In this document: positions 6,964-14,930 of the stretch, in pieces
Layout: every line of letters begins with the position of its first letter
Numbering within the stretch: the first letter of the stretch is position 1
From: Betaproteobacteria bacterium
Lineage (GTDB): Bacteria; Pseudomonadota; Gammaproteobacteria; Burkholderiales; SG8-39
Length of the DNA stretch: 14,930 nucleotides
Direction: 5' to 3'
NCBI GenBank assembly: GCA_005881355.1
Contig: VBDM01000111.1
Coordinates: forward strand, 1 to 14,930
Notes under the pieces: generated by a model
What the model saw: the letters and a program-made list of their open reading frames with translations, nothing else
What the model was told of the DNA's origin: nothing
The model's database searches: none
Translations under genes and position numbers: made by a program

Positions 6964-7689
6964 ATGAACTTGAAACGCAGCCTAATCTTCGTATCCCTCC
7001 TTGGCATACCGCTGCCCGCTGTCGCAGGAGACATCAATCAGCTTCAGATTCTCAATCAGGACGAATTCCACAGGCTCTCGCAGGATCTGGGCGCCGCGCT
7101 TTCGTACAAACCCCTGACGCCCACTGCGCCCTTGGGCATCACTGGATTTGACTTGGGCCTGGCGGTTACCTCAACCAGTATCAAAAATAGCGACGTCTTG
7201 CAGAAGGCCGGGGCCGGAGATCACTCCTCGCTGCCGGTTCCGTCGCTGCGCCTGAACAAAGGTCTGCCCTTCGGCATCGACGTCGGCGTCATGGCCAGCT
7301 CAGTCCCGGGTACCAACATCCGGCTATTCGGCGGCGAGCTGCGTTACGCGATAGTTTCCGGCGGCGCGGTGATGCCGGCGATCGGAGTCCGCGGCAGCTA
7401 CACCAAACTCAGCGGCGTGGATCAGCTCGAATTCAACACGCGTGGCCTCGACCTTTCGATCTCGAAGGGCTTTCTCATGTTTACACCCTATGCCGGAATC
7501 GGAAGGGTATGGACGACGAGCACGCCCATGGGCACTGCCGCCGCCGCCGGCCTCTCGAAAGAGTCCCCCTCGCTCAACAAGGTTTTTGTGGGACTCAATC
7601 TCAATTTCGGCCTGATGAACCTCGCGCTCGAAGGGGATAAAACCGGCGACGCCCAAAGCTACGGCGCCAAGCTGGGGTTCAGATTCTGA
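6964..7689 (+). CDS. Putative outer-membrane beta-barrel protein, unrecognised family
   Basis: A 241-residue exported protein I do not recognise by family. The ATG at 6964 has GGAG 6 bases upstream; an in-frame GTG at 6952 overlaps that ribosome binding site and is rejected. The N-terminus is a signal peptide (LKR, then LIFVSLLGIPLPAVAG, with probable cleavage after AVA). The mature part alternates short glycine-rich turns with amphipathic strands, for example FDLGLAVTSTSI, IDVGVMASSV, AIGVRGSYT, LDLSISKGF, PYAGIGRVW, VFVGLNLNFGLMNLALEGD. It ends in AKLGFRF, a C-terminal Phe preceded by alternating hydrophobic residues, the typical BAM recognition signal. About 8-10 strands would fit the length. 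There is no cysteine. It stands alone, ending 3 bases from the convergent nnr stop. Function is unknown. Confidence 0.8.
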   Translation: MNLKRSLIFVSLLGIPLPAVAGDINQLQILNQDEFHRLSQDLGAALSYKPLTPTAPLGITGFDLGLAVTSTSIKNSDVLQKAGAGDHSSLPVPSLRLNKGLPFGIDVGVMASSVPGTNIRLFGGELRYAIVSGGAVMPAIGVRGSYTKLSGVDQLEFNTRGLDLSISKGFLMFTPYAGIGRVWTTSTPMGTAAAAGLSKESPSLNKVFVGLNLNFGLMNLALEGDKTGDAQSYGAKLGFRF

Positions 7690-7692
7690 GTT

Positions 7693-8004
7693 TCAGTCTC
7701 CTGCTCCGGCGTTGAGGAGGGCGCGCGCCCGGTCGATGACTTCGCTCGCGGTGATGCCCACCGGGCCGCAGCCCGACGCGACGAGCGCGTCGGCGGCGGC
7801 GCCGTGGAGATACGTTCCGGCGAGAAGGGCTTGGAGGGGGTCGGCGCCCTGCGCGCACAAGGCCGCGACGATGCCGCTCAACACGTCTCCCATCCCGGCG
7901 GAAGCCATTCCGGGATTGCCGGTAGGGTTGATCCAGAACGCGCCGTCCGGCGCGGCGATCACGCTGCCGTTGCCCTTGAGGACCACCTGGCTCCGATAAC
8001 GCTG
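7693..8004 (-). pseudogene. nnr: C-terminal remainder of nnr dehydratase domain, out of frame
   Basis: About 103 codons that continue the Nnr dehydratase domain in a different frame from the upstream part. Native text resumes at QRYRSQVVLKGNGSVIA and includes NPTGNPGMASAGMGDVLSGI, where the Asp of GMGD is the dehydratase catalytic/ADP-site residue, then LHGAAADALV and a normal C-terminus with a TGA at 7695-7693. Homologues normally have a helix of about 18 residues (an ADR-x-AAAR-x-LA-like stretch) between LLGE and RY. Here that helix is missing, and the total length from 9140 is 3n+2. So a deletion of 3n+1 bases near 8003-8015 would explain both facts. It could be a real pseudogene or an assembly error. 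There is no ribosome binding site for separate translation that I can see. Confidence 0.75.
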
Positions 8005-9140
8005 CGGCGCGGCGCCTCGCCCAGCAGACGCGCCGCTTCCGCTGGGTGGGGCGTCATGATCGTGGGCGAGGCGCGCTTGTCGAGCGCCAGGGCGAGCTGC
8101 CGGTTCGCCGCGATCAGATTCAGCGCATCGGCGTCGAGCACGAGCGGCGCGGGAACCCTGAGCGCCGCGCCAAGCAGTTTCCGTCCGGCATCCGTTTTCC
8201 CCATCCCCGGCCCGGCGACGAGAACGTTGACGAGATCCTTTTCGAGCACCGCAGCCGGCTTGAGCAGCATCAACTCGGGCTGCGTGTAGTCCACGTAAGG
8301 CGGCCGCGGCGTGAGCAGGCCGAGATAAACGCGCCCGGCGCCGCATTTGAGTGCGGCGCGGCCCGCCATCACCGCTGCGCCGACCATTCCCGCCGCGCCG
8401 CCCAGAATGCCCACGCTGCCCGCCTGCCCCTTGTGGAAATTCCTGGGACGCAGTTTGATCGCGCCTTCAAGAATCGATTCGCCTAGCAGCTCGCCTTCGG
8501 GCTCAAGCAGACTCGCCGGATCGAGGCCGAGCGTATCGAGCTTCAATGCGCCGCAATGATCCGGACCGTCGAGGGTGAGTAGGCCGGGCTTGTGGGCGAT
8601 GAACGTGATCGTGTGGCTCGCGTGCACCGCGCAGCCCATCACTGCGCCGGTATCGGCGTGGATACCGCTCGGAATGTCGAGTGAAAGAATGGGCGTCCCG
8701 AGCGCGTTGAGCTTTTCGACGAGGGCGGCGTGCGCGCCTGCGAGCGGTCGGGTGAGCCCGATGCCGAACAGGCCGTCCACGGCGAGACCGAAACGCCGCT
8801 CCGCCGGGATGTCATCGAGAAGCGTTTCTCCCACGGCCTCCCACTTGTCGAGCGCGTTCCGAGCGTCCTTGGGCAGCTTGTCGCGCTCCCCCGCGGACAC
8901 GACGGTGACGCGAAAGAACGCGCGCTTGAGGTGCGTCGCCACCTCCAAGGCATCGCCGCCGTTGTTGCCCGGCCCGGCGACGACGAGCACGTCCTTGGTC
9001 TTGTCGCCGCAGAGCTCTCGCGCGTATTCGGCAGCGGCCGCGCCGGCCCGCTCCATGAGCGTGGGGGTGGGGGACGCGGCGCCGGCAAGCCCTTCGAGCT
9101 TACGCATGGCGGACGTCGTGTAGATCGGAATGGCGGCCAT
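7959..9140 (-). CDS. nnr: Bifunctional NAD(P)H-hydrate epimerase/dehydratase, N-terminal part of a broken gene
   Basis: The 393-residue first reading frame of a YjeF/Nnr repair enzyme. The epimerase domain (about residues 1-210) interconverts R- and S-NAD(P)HX; the C-terminal ADP-dependent dehydratase domain regenerates NAD(P)H. Epimerase motifs are GPGNNGGDALEVATHL (most homologues have GGDG where this has GGDA), VDGLFGIGL and LDIPSGIHADTG. Dehydratase motifs in this frame are NFHKGQAGSVGILGG, VLVAGPGMG, PLVLDADALNLI and TPHPAEAARLLGE. After about residue 379 the frame departs: the final 14 residues (from SVIGARW) are not native, and the C-terminal domain continues in another frame. The ATG at 9140 begins 39 bases after the dctM stop; a TATCAT on the minus strand (9156-9151) could give it a separate promoter. 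Confidence 0.88.
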   Translation of the reverse strand: MAAIPIYTTSAMRKLEGLAGAASPTPTLMERAGAAAAEYARELCGDKTKDVLVVAGPGNNGGDALEVATHLKRAFFRVTVVSAGERDKLPKDARNALDKWEAVGETLLDDIPAERRFGLAVDGLFGIGLTRPLAGAHAALVEKLNALGTPILSLDIPSGIHADTGAVMGCAVHASHTITFIAHKPGLLTLDGPDHCGALKLDTLGLDPASLLEPEGELLGESILEGAIKLRPRNFHKGQAGSVGILGGAAGMVGAAVMAGRAALKCGAGRVYLGLLTPRPPYVDYTQPELMLLKPAAVLEKDLVNVLVAGPGMGKTDAGRKLLGAALRVPAPLVLDADALNLIAANRQLALALDKRASPTIMTPHPAEAARLLGEAPRRSVIGARWSSRATAA

Positions 9141-9179
9141 GTCGCGCTCAATGATAGCGTGGCGGCGCGTATGCCGCGC

Positions 9180-10487
9180 TCAGCCCAGCCTGAACATCCG
9201 GCCGGGCAGGAAGGTCACGATCTGCGGAAACTCCCAGATGACGAGGACAGCGAGAATCATGAGGAAAAAGAAGGGCAGCGAGGCGCGGGCCACGTAGAAC
9301 ATGTCCTTGCCGGTGAGCCCCTGCAGGACGAACAGGTTGAAGCCCACGGGCGGCGTGATCTGCGCCATCTCGACCACCAGCACGATGAAGATGCCGAACC
9401 ACAGGAGATCGATTCCCGCCGCTCTGACCGAAGGCAGGATCACGGCGGAGGTCAGTACGACCATGGAAATGCCGTCGAGGAAGCAGCCGAGAACGATGAA
9501 GAGCAGCGTGAGCACCAGGATAAGGTGGCCCGGCGTCAGCCTCTGGTGGGCGATCCAGTCTGCCATCGCGCGCGGGATTCCGGTGAAACCCATCGCCACG
9601 GTAAGAAAGGCGGCGCCCGTCAGTATGAAAGCGATCATGCAGGAAGTCTTCATCGCTCCCATGACGCTCGCCTTGAACGCCTTCCGGTCGAGCGACCCGG
9701 TGACAAGCGAAAGGATCAGCGAGCCGAGCACGCCGAGCACCGCGGCCTCCGTCGGCGTGGCGATGCCCGCGTAAATCGAGCCGATCACCGCCGTGATCAG
9801 CGCGAGCGCCGGGACCAGGTGGCGCGCCGCGTGGAATTTTTCGCGAAGGCTCGCGATGCCGTCGCGCGGCGGGGTCTTTGCCGGGTTGAGCAGGGCCCAG
9901 CCGGCGATGTAGCCGGAGAAGAGCAGCATCAGCATGATCCCCGGCAGCACGCCCGCGACGAACAGCCGCGCGATCGATACATCGGCCGCGATGCCGTACA
10001 CGATCATGATGATCGAGGGCGGGATGAGCAGCCCGAGCGTGCCGGCGCCGGCGAGCGAGCCGATCGACATGCGCTCGTCGTAGCCCCGCTTCTTCAGCTC
10101 CGGGATCGTGATCTTTCCGATGGTGGCCGCGGTTGCCGCGGAGGAGCCCGAGATCGCGGCGAAGATGCCGCAGCCGAAGACATTGCAGTGCATCAACCGG
10201 CCCGGGAGCGGCGCCATCCACGGCGCGAGTCCCCGAAACATGTCCTCGGAAATGCGGCTGCGGAACAGGATCTCGCCCATCCAGATGAATAGGGGCAACG
10301 CCGTGAGCGCCCAGTTCGCCGACGACCCCCACACCGTGGTCGCCATGAGCTTGCCCGCCGGCGCGTTCGTGAAAAACACCATCGCGATCCAGCCTACGCC
10401 GAGCAGGGAGAGCGCGATCCAGACGCCCGCGGCGAGCAGCACCCCCAGCGCCGCCAGGAGAACGATCGCGATGAAAACCGGGTCCAC
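9180..10487 (-). CDS. dctM: TRAP transporter large permease, DctM family
   Basis: A 435-residue integral membrane protein with about 11-12 hydrophobic segments, the sodium-coupled translocation subunit of a TRAP importer in the inner membrane. The GTG at 10487 is chosen because it sits 2 bases after the dctQ stop and gives MDPVFIAIVLLAALGVLLAAG, the usual start; longer in-frame readings would overlap all of dctQ. Typical DctM text includes NVFGCGIFAAISGSSAATAATIG, the loop KKRGYDERMSIGSLAGAGTLG, LLIPPSIIMIVYGI, SIYAGIATPTEAA, LGCFLDGISMVVLT and QITPPVGFNLFVLQG. Length is normal and no break is seen. It is the third gene of dctP-dctQ-dctM, and translation is probably coupled to dctQ because it has only a weak ribosome binding site. 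Confidence 0.95.
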   Translation of the reverse strand: MDPVFIAIVLLAALGVLLAAGVWIALSLLGVGWIAMVFFTNAPAGKLMATTVWGSSANWALTALPLFIWMGEILFRSRISEDMFRGLAPWMAPLPGRLMHCNVFGCGIFAAISGSSAATAATIGKITIPELKKRGYDERMSIGSLAGAGTLGLLIPPSIIMIVYGIAADVSIARLFVAGVLPGIMLMLLFSGYIAGWALLNPAKTPPRDGIASLREKFHAARHLVPALALITAVIGSIYAGIATPTEAAVLGVLGSLILSLVTGSLDRKAFKASVMGAMKTSCMIAFILTGAAFLTVAMGFTGIPRAMADWIAHQRLTPGHLILVLTLLFIVLGCFLDGISMVVLTSAVILPSVRAAGIDLLWFGIFIVLVVEMAQITPPVGFNLFVLQGLTGKDMFYVARASLPFFFLMILAVLVIWEFPQIVTFLPGRMFRLG

Positions 10488-10489
10488 GG

Positions 10490-11008
10490 CTAGCGCTCGA
10501 ACGCGGAAACGTTTGCTTCGACTCGATCGTAGGAAGGCGTCCCGCGCGAGACCACGACGACGAGATCGTCGAGCAGCGCGACGAGCAGAATGACGAGCCC
10601 CAGCGCCATGCCCGTTTGCGGAATCCACAGCGGCACGGGCACCAGACTCTGGGAGACGTCGTGGGTGATGAACGAGAACCACAGCATGTCGCAGGCATAC
10701 CAGGTGAAGAAGCCGGCCAGAAAAACGCCGGCGGCCAGGCACGCGATCTCGAGCTCTCGGCGGGCCATGCCGCGGGTGCGGTGCAGGAGGAGCGTCATGC
10801 GGATGTGCTCGCCCGCGCGCAGCGCATAGGCGAGCCCGAGGAAGGAAGAGGCCGCCATGCAGTACCCGGCGAACTCGTCGAAGCTGTGCGCCGCGAATCC
10901 GAGCAGGCGTCCGCCGATCTGCGCGAGCGACAGGACCGCGATCGCGACCAAAAAAAATCCGGCCAGCCGGCCGGACGTCCGGTACAGAAGTTCGAGCGCC
11001 GCCCGCAC
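10490..11008 (-). CDS. dctQ: TRAP transporter small permease, DctQ family
   Basis: A 172-residue membrane protein with four predicted helices (about residues 15-37, 44-64, 87-108 and 128-152). This is the DctQ layout, which pairs with DctM and is needed for stable transport. Family signatures are AYALRAGEHIRM after helix 2 and DVSQSLVPVPLWIPQ before helix 4. The GTG at 11008 has AGGAG 8 bases upstream. The gene begins 12 bases after the dctP stop and ends 2 bases before dctM, so the three form one operon. Length is normal. Confidence 0.93.
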   Translation of the reverse strand: MRAALELLYRTSGRLAGFFLVAIAVLSLAQIGGRLLGFAAHSFDEFAGYCMAASSFLGLAYALRAGEHIRMTLLLHRTRGMARRELEIACLAAGVFLAGFFTWYACDMLWFSFITHDVSQSLVPVPLWIPQTGMALGLVILLVALLDDLVVVVSRGTPSYDRVEANVSAFER

Positions 11009-11020
11009 GCGGCAGCTCCT

Positions 11021-12088
11021 TCAGCGCGCGAACGTCTTGAGGATCGCCTCGCCTTCGGGGCCCGCCTTCTGCGCCCACTCATCGGCGATCTGCTTGCCGA
11101 TTTTCGCGAATTCGGCCGAGAGCCTGGCCGAAGGCTTCACGATCTTGACGCCCTTGTCCGCCATGGTCTTCACGTAGCGCTCGTTCTCCGACTCGCTCGT
11201 CTTCCAGCCGCGCTCCTCGGCCGCCTTGGCGGCGTCGGTCAGCGCCTTTTGCGTCGCCGCGTCGAGCTTGCCCCAGGCATCCTTGTTGACGATCACGATG
11301 TTCTGCGGCAGGAACGCCTGCGTGTCGTAGTAGTGCGACAGATAGTCCCAGGCCTGGGTGTCCACGCCGGTCGCGCCGGAGGTGATCATCGAATCCACCA
11401 GCCCCGTGCGGAACGCCTGCGGGATGTAGTAGTGCGACAGATAGTCCCAGGCCTGGGTGTCCACGCCGGTCGCGCCGGAGGTGATCATCGAATCCACCAG
11501 CCCCGTGCGGAACGCCTGCGGGATCTCCGGCACCTGCACGGTCGTCGGAATCGCGCCCATCAGCTCGGCGAAGCGCGAGGTGCTGGGGCTGTAGGTGCGG
11601 AACTTGGCGCCCTTCAGGTCGGCGACCGAGTCGATCGGCTTCTTGGCATAGATGCCCTGCGGCGGCCAGGCGACCGAGTAGAGCAGCTTGATGCCTTGCG
11701 CGTCGAGCCGCTTTTCCAGATACGGCCGCGCGATGCCCCAGAGCTTTCTCTCTTTGGCGTAGCTGTTGGCGAGGAACGGATTGGAGTCGAAGGCGAACAG
11801 CGGCGACTCGTTGGCGAGCACCGAGACGAGCAGCTCGCCGATCGGCACCTGGCCGGTGAGGACGGCGCGCTTGATCTCCGGCATCTTGATGAGCGAGCCG
11901 TTCGAGTGCACGTTGATCTGCAATTTGCCCCCGGTGGATTTCGCCACGTCCGCCGCGAACTGGACCACGTTTTTCGTGTGGAAATTGCCGTCCGGGTAGG
12001 GCGTCGGCATGTCCCAGCGCGTCTGGGCCGCCGCCAGCGTTGCGATGAAGGGGAGGACCGCCGCCGCGGCGAGCTTTTTCGAATTCAT
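11021..12088 (-). CDS. dctP: TRAP transporter periplasmic solute-binding protein, DctP family, with internal tandem duplication
   Basis: A 355-residue periplasmic receptor that delivers solute to DctQM. The ATG at 12088 has AGGAG 7 bases upstream and gives a signal peptide (MNSKKLAAAAVLPFIATLAAA, with probable cleavage before QTRW). DctP text includes PDGNFHTKNV, LPEIKRA-like KMPEIKRAV, and LKGAKFRTYSPSTSRFAELMGA, whose Arg matches the conserved carboxylate-binding arginine of TRAP receptors. Residues 189-221 are repeated exactly as 222-254 (IPQAFRTGLVDSMI...LSHYY, 33 residues) because of a 99-bp tandem duplication. Without it the protein would be 322 residues, normal for the family. The extra copy lies in the ligand-binding core and probably disturbs folding. 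Position opposite an oxoprolinase suggests 5-oxoproline or a related ligand, as known for some Bordetella DctP proteins; this is inference. Confidence 0.92.
   Translation of the reverse strand: MNSKKLAAAAVLPFIATLAAAQTRWDMPTPYPDGNFHTKNVVQFAADVAKSTGGKLQINVHSNGSLIKMPEIKRAVLTGQVPIGELLVSVLANESPLFAFDSNPFLANSYAKERKLWGIARPYLEKRLDAQGIKLLYSVAWPPQGIYAKKPIDSVADLKGAKFRTYSPSTSRFAELMGAIPTTVQVPEIPQAFRTGLVDSMITSGATGVDTQAWDYLSHYYIPQAFRTGLVDSMITSGATGVDTQAWDYLSHYYDTQAFLPQNIVIVNKDAWGKLDAATQKALTDAAKAAEERGWKTSESENERYVKTMADKGVKIVKPSARLSAEFAKIGKQIADEWAQKAGPEGEAILKTFAR
11327..11524. repeat. Perfect 99-bp direct tandem duplication inside dctP
   Basis: Bases 11327-11425 and 11426-11524 are identical by eye over all 99 positions. 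The flanks differ (C versus T before, G versus C after), so the repeat is exactly two units. The unit is 33 codons, keeps the frame and begins and ends on codon boundaries. There is no third, diverged copy, which implies a very recent event or an assembly duplication. Confidence 0.95.
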
Positions 12089-12117
12089 GGTGTGCTCCTG
12101 AAAGGCCGGACGCCGGC

Positions 12118-12147
12118 AGTTTGTCAGACCCGGGGAGAGGGCGTCAA
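12118..12147 (-). promoter_or_regulatory. Candidate promoter of the dctPQM operon
   Basis: On the minus strand, TTGACG (12147-12142, 5 of 6 to consensus) is followed after 18 bases by CAAACT (12123-12118), preceded by TG at the extended -10 position. Transcription would start near 12111, leaving a leader of about 23 bases with the AGGAG. A GC-rich GCCGG/CCGGC hairpin (12105-12117) covers the start point. Confidence 0.4.
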
Positions 12148-12194
12148 TCATGAGCTTCGAGGCGCGAAATCGAAAGACGCGCTGGCGCTCGACT

Positions 12195-12223
12195 TTGATT
12201 GAGAGCGTGCTCTGTTCTATGGC
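12195..12223 (+). promoter_or_regulatory. Candidate promoter with operator-like dyad for the oxoprolinase gene
   Basis: TTGATT (12195-12200) and TATGGC (12218-12223) are spaced 17 bases apart, upstream of the ATG at 12256. Inside the spacer is a dyad, AGAGC-GT-GCTCT (12202-12213), a typical size and position for a repressor operator. The -10 is poor (3 of 6). Confidence 0.3.
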
Positions 12224-12255
12224 AAAGTGCGAGGGTCCGCGCATTGTCCTAAGCG

Positions 12256-13166
<911 letters not shown>

Positions 13167-13170
<4 letters not shown>

Positions 13171-14930
13171 TGAGCATTCACACCGTCGCCGCCGGCGGCG
13201 GGTCGATCCTGCATTTCGACGGCTCGCGCTACCGCGTCGGACCCGATTCCGCCGGCGCCAATCCGGGCCCGGCGAGCTACCGCAGAAACGGTCCGCTCAC
13301 CGTCACCGACGCGAACGTCATGCTCGGGAAAATCCAGCCGAGGTTCTTCCCATCCGTGTTCGGCCCGGATGGCAGGATGCCGCTCGATGAAGCGGTGGTG
13401 CGGGCGGGATTCTCCGCCCTTGCCGAGGAGATCCGCCGCGCCACGGGCGATACGCGCAGCCCGGAGCAGGTGGCCGAGGGCTTCATCGAGATCGCGGTGG
13501 GCAACATGGCCGAGGCGATCAAGAAAATCTCGGTGCAGCGCGGGCACGACGTCACCGAGTACACGCTGTGCTGCTTCGGCGGCGCGGCCGGCCAGCATAC
13601 CTGCCTGGTCGCCGACGCGCTCGGCATGACGCGCGTCTTCGTGCACCCGCTCGCGGGCGTGCTCTCGGCCTACGGCATGGGGCTCGCGGACACCGTCGCG
13701 ATGCGCGAGCAGGCGCTCGAAGCGAGGCTCGAAGCCGGCAATCTCTCCGTCCTGGATCGCGCCCTGGAGCGGCTTTCGCAACTGGCGCGCGAGGAGCTCG
13801 TCTCCCAAGGCGTCGCTCCGGAACGCGTCTGTCTCGTGCGGCGCGTGCACCTGCGCTACGACGGCACCGATTCGGCGCTCATCGTCGAGTTCGGCGGTCT
13901 CGACGCCATCGTGGCGCGATTCGAGGCCGCCTACCGCATGCGCTACAGCTTCCTCATGCCCGGTCGCGGCCTGATTGCCGAATCGGTCTCGGTGGAAGCT
14001 ATCGGCGCGCCGGAAACGCTGTCCGACGCGGTGCCGGTCGCGCGGTCGGCGCGCAGGCCCGAGCCTGCGGAATGGGTCAGCGTCCATACAGGCGGTCGTG
14101 CTCTCAGCACCCCGGTTTTCCTGCGCGAGCGGCTGTCCCCGGGAAACCGCATCGACGGGCCCGCCGTCATCGCGGAGCGGAATGCGACGACCGTGGTGGA
14201 GCCCGGCTGGCGCGCGCAAGTCACGCGCCTCGATCACATGGTGCTCGAGCGGGTCGAGGCGCGGCCGGCCCGCGCGGCGATCGGCACCAGCGTCGATCCG
14301 GTCAAGCTGGAAGTCTTCAACAATCTGTACATGTCGATCGCCGAGCAGATGGGCCTGCGCCTGGCGAACACCGCATACTCGGTCAACATCAAGGAGCGGC
14401 TCGATTTTTCCTGCGCCGTGTTCGACGGGCACGGGAACCTCATCGCCAACGCGCCGCACATGCCGGTACATCTGGGCTCGATGGGTGAGAGCGTGGGGAC
14501 GGTGATTCGCGAGAACCGCGCGCGGATGAAAGCGGGCGACGTCTACGCGCTCAACGCGCCCTACAACGGCGGCACGCATCTGCCCGACGTGACCGTGATC
14601 ACGCCGGTATTCGACGAGGCAGGGGGCGAGATTCTCTTCTATGTAGGCTCGCGCGGGCATCACGCCGATATCGGCGGCGTGACGCCCGGATCGATGCCGC
14701 CGAAGAGCTGCGTGATCGAGGAAGAGGGCGTGCTGATCGACAACTTCCTGCTCGTCGCCGAAGGGCGCCTGCGCGAGGCGGAGACGGTGGCGCTCTTGTC
14801 CTCGGGCCGCTATCCGGCGCGGAACGTCGAACAGAACATGGCCGATCTGCGCGCGATGGTCGCCGCCAACGAAAAAGGCGTGCGGGAGCTGAAGCTGATG
14901 GTGCGGCATTTCGGGCTGGAGGTCGTGCAC
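13167..14930 (+). CDS. 5-oxoprolinase-type protein, HyuA C-terminal part fused to HyuB (runs off window)
   Basis: 588 codons open to the last base, in the +2 frame relative to the upstream part; the first ATG (13167) overlaps that part's stop in an ATGA. It is not an independent start in homologues: MMSIHTVAAGGGSI is an internal HyuA segment. Further HyuA motifs are SAGANPGPASYR, TVTDANVMLG, CCFGGAAGQHTC and HLRYDGTDSAL. A short linker near 14250-14290 leads into HyuB: KLEVFNNLYMSIAEQMG, NTAYSVNIKERLDFSCAVFD, ANAPHMPVHLGSM, LNAPYNGGTHLPDVTVITPVF and GSRGHHADIGG. The single-chain A-B order is that of 5-oxoprolinase (OplAH), about 1200 residues long in total; the rest of HyuB lies beyond the window. 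The ATGA overlap could in principle allow some coupled translation. Confidence 0.88.

Noticed and set aside
8730..10292. Plus-strand open frame of about 520 codons across nnr and dctM
   Set aside because: Low-complexity charged product (repeated RRD, EEQ and HDH-like text) that is antisense to membrane helices of DctM; a GC-driven shadow.
12105..12117. GCCGG/CCGGC hairpin in the dctP leader as a riboswitch or attenuator
   Set aside because: Five base pairs with a 3-base loop is common by chance at this GC content; there is no leader peptide or terminator T run.
10616..12202. Plus-strand open frame of about 528 codons across dctQ and dctP
   Set aside because: Antisense to well-supported TRAP genes; its apparent internal repeat is only the 99-bp duplication read from the other strand.

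Overview
This is a GC-rich window, probably from a betaproteobacterium (an uncultured Burkholderiales- or Nitrosomonadales-like lineage would fit). The basis is the dapA-bamC-MBL hydrolase order, a RoxA/YcfD-type oxygenase joined to a DUF7931-like gene, a PrxQ plus SlyD-like FKBP pair, and a DctPQM TRAP operon beside a 5-oxoprolinase-type protein. It is tightly packed, with no gene-free stretch over 300 bases. I see no RNA gene, CRISPR array, insertion sequence or phage gene.

Left part (1-4154): the 3' part of dapA overlaps bamC (outer-membrane assembly lipoprotein). After a probable terminator hairpin comes a YycJ/WalJ-type metallo-beta-lactamase-fold hydrolase. Convergent to it is a minus-strand pair that overlaps by 4 bases: a ribosomal-protein arginine hydroxylase (roxA-like) followed by a DUF7931-like protein.

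Middle (4155-7689): divergent from roxA, and sharing a back-to-back -10 element with it, is a PrxQ/BCP peroxiredoxin followed by a SlyD-like prolyl isomerase. Next are a membrane-anchored FMN/3Fe-4S glutamate-synthase-domain protein and an unrecognised small outer-membrane beta-barrel candidate.

Right part (7690-14930): on the minus strand lies dctP-dctQ-dctM, a TRAP transporter, followed by the NAD(P)H-hydrate repair enzyme nnr. Divergent from dctP is a fused HyuA-HyuB (5-oxoprolinase-like) protein that runs off the window. Placing a TRAP importer head-to-head with an oxoprolinase suggests import and opening of 5-oxoproline or a related cyclic amide (inference).

The most notable feature is coding damage. 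dctP carries a perfect in-frame 99-bp tandem duplication. nnr and the oxoprolinase are each broken where a short family-conserved stretch is missing and the frame shifts; the 3' end of roxA looks similar. These are either real recent microdeletions and a duplication, or a shared assembly artefact. No clearly new biological system is visible; the rest are well-known families.
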